Origin: Paraburkholderia sp. D15
Lineage (GTDB): Bacteria > Pseudomonadota > Gammaproteobacteria > Burkholderiales > Burkholderiaceae
Reading direction: 5' to 3'
DNA length: 64,000 nt
NCBI RefSeq assembly: GCF_029910215.1
Contig: NZ_CP110395.1
Coordinates: 434,001 to 498,000 of the forward strand
The notes under the pieces were generated by a model. That model ran no database searches. It was given only the letters and a program-made list of their open reading frames with translations, and was not told the DNA's origin. A program made the position numbers and the translations under genes. Below are positions 58,106-64,000 of the stretch, one piece after another (the first letter of the stretch is position 1; each line of letters begins with the position of its first letter).

Positions 58106-59191
58106 TCACACCAGCCGCAAATAAATCAGCTCCCGCTTGATATACGCATAAAAAATCGGCGCGGCGACCACACCCGGAATGCCGAACGCGGCTTCCATCA
58201 CCAGCATCGCGATCAACAGTTCCCATGCGCGCGCTTCGATCTGTCCGCCGACGATCCGTGCGTTGAGAAAGTATTCGAGCTTGTGAATCAGGATCAGGAA
58301 AACCAGCGACATCACCGCCGCCGGAAAGCTCACCGATAGCGCCACCGCGACGATGATCGTGTTCGAGATCAGATTGCCGATCACCGGCAGCAAGCCGACG
58401 ATGAAGGTCACCAGCACAAGCGTTTTCGACAGCGGCAGGCGGTCGTGGAAGATCGGCAGGACCACCAGCAGGAAGATGCCGGTGAACACCGCGTTGATCG
58501 CGGAAATCTTCACCTGCGCGAACACGATGCGGCGGAACGCATCGGCGAAGCGCGTGACGCGCGCGACGAACGCCGTGGACAACGGCAGCCGCTGCATATG
58601 CTTCTGCGCGCCGACCGCGATGATCGCGCCGATGATCATGCCGATCAGAATATGCGTGAACGCGCGCGCCGCCGTCTTGCCGCTTTGCTGCAGCATGTTG
58701 GCGTGCGTCTGCATCAGTTCGGTGGCCTTGGTCTTCATCTGTTCGGTATCGACCGGCAGATACTTGGCGATGAACTGCGGAATGCGGCCGCGCGCTTCGT
58801 CGACCAGTTGCATTGCCTGATCGAGCAGCTTCTGCACGCTCGGCACGTCGTTCTCGAAGTGGGCGATGATCCCCAGCGTGATGCCCGTCAGCGACCCGAC
58901 GATCACCACCGACAGAATCACCACGGCCAGCCAGCGCGCCCGCTTGCTCGACATATGACGCTCGATGCGCGGCGCGATCGTATGCACCAGTTGGTACACC
59001 AGCAGCCCGGCGAGCAACGCGCCGAGCAGCTTCAACTCGATCACCGCCCACATGCCGAGCAGCATCACGACATAACTGCCGATTTCGACCGCCGACAGTT
59101 TCGGCAGGCTCATGTCGCTCGTCAGCCTGACCGGGCGTGGGCGTAGGTCCTGCACTTGCCCGTCGTCGCGCGCCTGATTCCGCTTGGCCAT
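58106..59191 (-). CDS. AI-2E family transporter
   Basis: A 361-residue membrane protein of the AI-2 exporter (PerM/YdiK) family. Helices at about residues 33-65 and 85-110 are followed by a long periplasmic helix pair, and by a C-terminal block with LPVIGNLISNTIIVAVAL, LILIHKLEYFLNARIVGGQI and MEAAFGIPGVVAAPIFYAY. Some members export AI-2 or act as Na+/H+ antiporters; the substrate here is not known. It precedes the PepSY gene on the same strand by 156 bp and follows uvrA by 34 bp. Confidence 0.9.
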   Translation of the reverse strand: MAKRNQARDDGQVQDLRPRPVRLTSDMSLPKLSAVEIGSYVVMLLGMWAVIELKLLGALLAGLLVYQLVHTIAPRIERHMSSKRARWLAVVILSVVIVGSLTGITLGIIAHFENDVPSVQKLLDQAMQLVDEARGRIPQFIAKYLPVDTEQMKTKATELMQTHANMLQQSGKTAARAFTHILIGMIIGAIIAVGAQKHMQRLPLSTAFVARVTRFADAFRRIVFAQVKISAINAVFTGIFLLVVLPIFHDRLPLSKTLVLVTFIVGLLPVIGNLISNTIIVAVALSVSFPAAVMSLVFLILIHKLEYFLNARIVGGQIEARAWELLIAMLVMEAAFGIPGVVAAPIFYAYIKRELIYLRLV

Positions 59192-59225
59192 GGCTTATTC
59201 CGTCTCCCACCCGTGAGGTGCCGCG

Positions 59226-62099
<2,874 letters not shown>

Positions 62100-62275
62100 G
62101 GATTTATTCCATGAACTGGCGGAAAGAGGAAGGGGCTAAACCTGCTACTATAACGACTTTTCGAGACGGCCGTTACGGCTCCCTGACAGCCCGAAGAAGC
62201 GCTAAGGCAAGCTGTAAGGCAGCGGTCCGGCGCCGCGGGAAAGTGGTCCAACTGGGGCCGTTTTCCGCGACTGCA

Positions 62276-62302
62276 AGGCAACCACGAGGCAACCACGAGG
62301 CA
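62276..62302. repeat. 11-bp tandem repeat upstream of the MFS gene
   Basis: AGGCAACCACG occurs twice perfectly and begins a third time (AGGCA). It lies in the 285-bp gap between uvrA and the MFS gene; the rest of the gap holds divergent promoter sequence without a clear consensus pair. Confidence 0.85.
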
Positions 62303-62384
62303 CCGCTGCGCTACGAGCCGCCCGCGGGCACGCTGCCAGTCCGACGGCTCGAATGTCGCGCCGCTCATTCAAATTACGCTTCCG

Positions 62385-63572
62385 ATGTCCAATCCATCCG
62401 CAACTTCCTCGCGCATGAGCGCGCCTGAACTACGCGCGACCATGTCGCTGGCCGCGATCTTCGCGCTGCGCATGCTCGGTCTGTTCATGATCATGCCGGT
62501 GTTCTCGGTCTACGCGAAAACGATCCCGGGCGGCGACAACCTGCTGCTGGTGGGCATCGCGCTCGGCGCGTACGGCGTCACGCAGTCCATGCTCTATATC
62601 TTCTACGGCTGGGTGTCGGACAAGATCGGCCGCAAGCCGGTCATCGCGGCCGGGCTGCTGATCTTCGCGCTCGGCAGCTTCGTCGCGGCGGGCGCGCACG
62701 ACATGACGTGGATCATCGTCGGCCGCGTGATTCAGGGGATGGGCGCGGTGTCGTCGGCGGTGATCGCGTTCATCGCCGATCTGACGGCGGAAGAGCATCG
62801 CACCAAGGCGATGGCGATGGTGGGCGGCAGCATCGGCGTGTCGTTCGCGGTGGCGATCGTCGGTGCGCCGATCGTGTTCCAGTGGCTCGGCATGAGCGGA
62901 CTGTTCACGCTGGTCGGCGTGTTCGCGATTCTGGCGATCGGCCTCGTGCTGTGGGTGGTGCCGGATGCGCCGAAGCCGGTACACGTGCGTGCGCCGTTCG
63001 CCGAGGTGCTGCATAACGTCGAACTGCTGCGCCTGAACTTCGGCGTGCTGGTGCTGCACGCAACGCAAACCGCGTTGTTCCTCGTCGTGCCGCGCATCCT
63101 CGTCGCGGGCGGCTTGCCGGTCGCGTCGCACTGGAAGGTTTATCTGCCGGTCATGGGGCTGTCGTTCGTGATGATGGTGCCGGCGATCATCGCCGCCGAG
63201 AAGCGCGGCAAGATGAAAATCGTGCTGCTGTCGGCGATCGGTCTTATCCTGATCGGCCAGTTGTTATTGGGCGTTGCACCGCATACGATTCTGACTGTGG
63301 CAGCGATCCTTTTCGTGTACTTTCTCGGCTTCAATATTCTCGAGGCGTCACAGCCTTCGCTGGTGTCGAAACTGGCGCCGGGCACGCGCAAGGGCGCGGC
63401 CGCCGGCGTCTACAACACCACGCAGTCGATCGGCCTCGCGCTGGGCGGCGTGGTCGGCGGCTGGCTGCTCAAGGTCGACGGGGCAAGCGCGGTATTCTTT
63501 ACGTGCTCGGGCCTCGTGTTGTGCTGGCTTATAATCGCCGCCAACATGAAACAGCCGCCGCGTAAGGCGTAA
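62385..63572 (+). CDS. Major facilitator superfamily transporter (YajR-like)
   Basis: A 395-residue transporter with about twelve helices. FALRMLGLFMIMPVFSVYAK, GAYGVTQSMLYIFYGWVSDK and IGRKPVI (the MFS motif A) and GRVIQGMGAVSSAVIAFIAD (motif B region) resemble E. coli YajR, though without the extra C-terminal YAM domain. The substrate is unknown. Its place between uvrA and ssb is conserved in Burkholderia and relatives. Confidence 0.9.
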   Translation: MSNPSATSSRMSAPELRATMSLAAIFALRMLGLFMIMPVFSVYAKTIPGGDNLLLVGIALGAYGVTQSMLYIFYGWVSDKIGRKPVIAAGLLIFALGSFVAAGAHDMTWIIVGRVIQGMGAVSSAVIAFIADLTAEEHRTKAMAMVGGSIGVSFAVAIVGAPIVFQWLGMSGLFTLVGVFAILAIGLVLWVVPDAPKPVHVRAPFAEVLHNVELLRLNFGVLVLHATQTALFLVVPRILVAGGLPVASHWKVYLPVMGLSFVMMVPAIIAAEKRGKMKIVLLSAIGLILIGQLLLGVAPHTILTVAAILFVYFLGFNILEASQPSLVSKLAPGTRKGAAAGVYNTTQSIGLALGGVVGGWLLKVDGASAVFFTCSGLVLCWLIIAANMKQPPRKA

Positions 63573-63693
63573 CGGCACACCAGAACTCACCCGGCGGCGG
63601 GCAGAGGCGCAGTTCTGGTCTCGGGCCTGCCGGCCATGAGACGCGAACCGCGCCGTGCCGCGCCGCCCGCAACGGAATCAACAGGAGAAACTC

Positions 63694-64000
63694 ATGGCAT
63701 CCGTGAACAAGGTCATTCTCGTCGGCAACCTCGGAGCCGATCCGGAAGTCCGTTATCTTCCGAGCGGCGACGCAGTGGCGAACATCCGCCTGGCCACGAC
63801 GGATCGTTACAAGGACAAGGCGTCCGGCGAGATGAAGGAAGCCACCGAATGGCACCGCGTGTCGTTCTTCGGCCGCCTCGCGGAAATCGTGTCCGAGTAT
63901 CTGAAGAAAGGCTCGTCGGTTTATCTCGAAGGGCGTATCCGTACGCGCAAGTGGCAGGCGCAGGACGGCACCGATCGTTATTCGACGGAAATCGTCGCGG
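63694..64000 (+). CDS. ssb: Single-stranded DNA-binding protein (partial, cut by window end)
   Basis: The first 102 codons of [62 protein letters not shown] and [18 protein letters not shown] are the OB-fold. AGGAG lies before the ATG. The acidic C-terminal tail is outside the window. Confidence 0.97.
   Translation, partial: MASVNKVILVGNLGADPEVRYLPSGDAVANIRLATTDRYKDKASGEMKEATEWHRVSFFGRLAEIVSEYLKKGSSVYLEGRIRTRKWQAQDGTDRYSTEIVA

Noticed and set aside
62100..62160. SOS (LexA) box in front of uvrA
   Set aside because: No CTGT-N8-ACAG pattern could be found near the start.

Overview
The window is a 64 kb piece of a GC-rich beta-proteobacterial chromosome, most likely Burkholderia sensu lato and probably Paraburkholderia. 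The evidence is the gene order (cytochrome oxidase assembly genes; kdsD-kdsC-lptCAB-rpoN-hpf-ptsN-hprK-rapZ; ispE-tRNA-Gln-prs-rplY-pth; uvrA-MFS-ssb), the strong GC bias at third codon positions, and family-specific proteins such as CydP and a fused EIIA-HPr-EI. Almost all of it is ordinary, densely packed core genome. I see no prophage, insertion sequence or CRISPR array.

Layout. 1-4.7 kb: cytochrome c oxidase assembly (twin-TM protein, SURF1, two SCO-like proteins, heme A synthase, heme O synthase), closed by a strong terminator. 4.8-8.4 kb: YciI protein, a chemoreceptor with a FliA-type promoter and a 10-bp tandem repeat in its leader, and a MetQ-like binding protein. 8.5-17.2 kb: a MarR-GNAT fusion diverging from an N-acetylglucosamine PTS operon (GntR regulator, nagA, SIS-domain deaminase, EIIA-HPr-EI, EIICB) with a palindromic operator on the promoter. 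17.4-20.6 kb: cytochrome bd operon cydP-cydA-cydB-cydX. 21-22 kb: rpoH behind a perfect CIRCE element. 22.3-24.7 kb: PagL-like deacylase, an NTF2-like gene, and a truncated leuA that still has a leucine-rich leader peptide with rare CTA codons. 24.8-28.7 kb: ybiB, an FAH hydrolase with maiA, and a lone acyltransferase. 29-36.8 kb: ftsY, rsmD, coaD, ferredoxin, hisC, pth, rplY, prs, tRNA-Gln, ispE. 36.9-41.5 kb: lolB, a TPR protein, mutM, mutY. 41.6-51.1 kb: one long minus-strand block joining LPS transport and Kdo synthesis to rpoN and the PTS-Ntr/HprK/RapZ regulators. 51.3-64 kb: antiporter, apt, LysE exporter, Nudix enzyme, purU, PepSY protein, AI-2E exporter, uvrA, MFS and the start of ssb.

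How it fits together. The nag operon takes up GlcNAc through the PTS, deacetylates GlcNAc-6-P and probably deaminates glucosamine-6-P. Its fused HPr domain keeps the serine that HprK, encoded 28 kb away, could phosphorylate. The respiratory genes cover both assembly of heme-copper oxidase and the low-oxygen bd oxidase.

Most interesting: the leuL-truncated leuA locus with a possibly leaderless leader peptide; a second EIIB domain in the GlcNAc transporter that has lost its catalytic cysteine; and a recurring pattern of 10-11 bp (one helical turn) tandem repeats in intergenic DNA, three of them sitting on stop codons.
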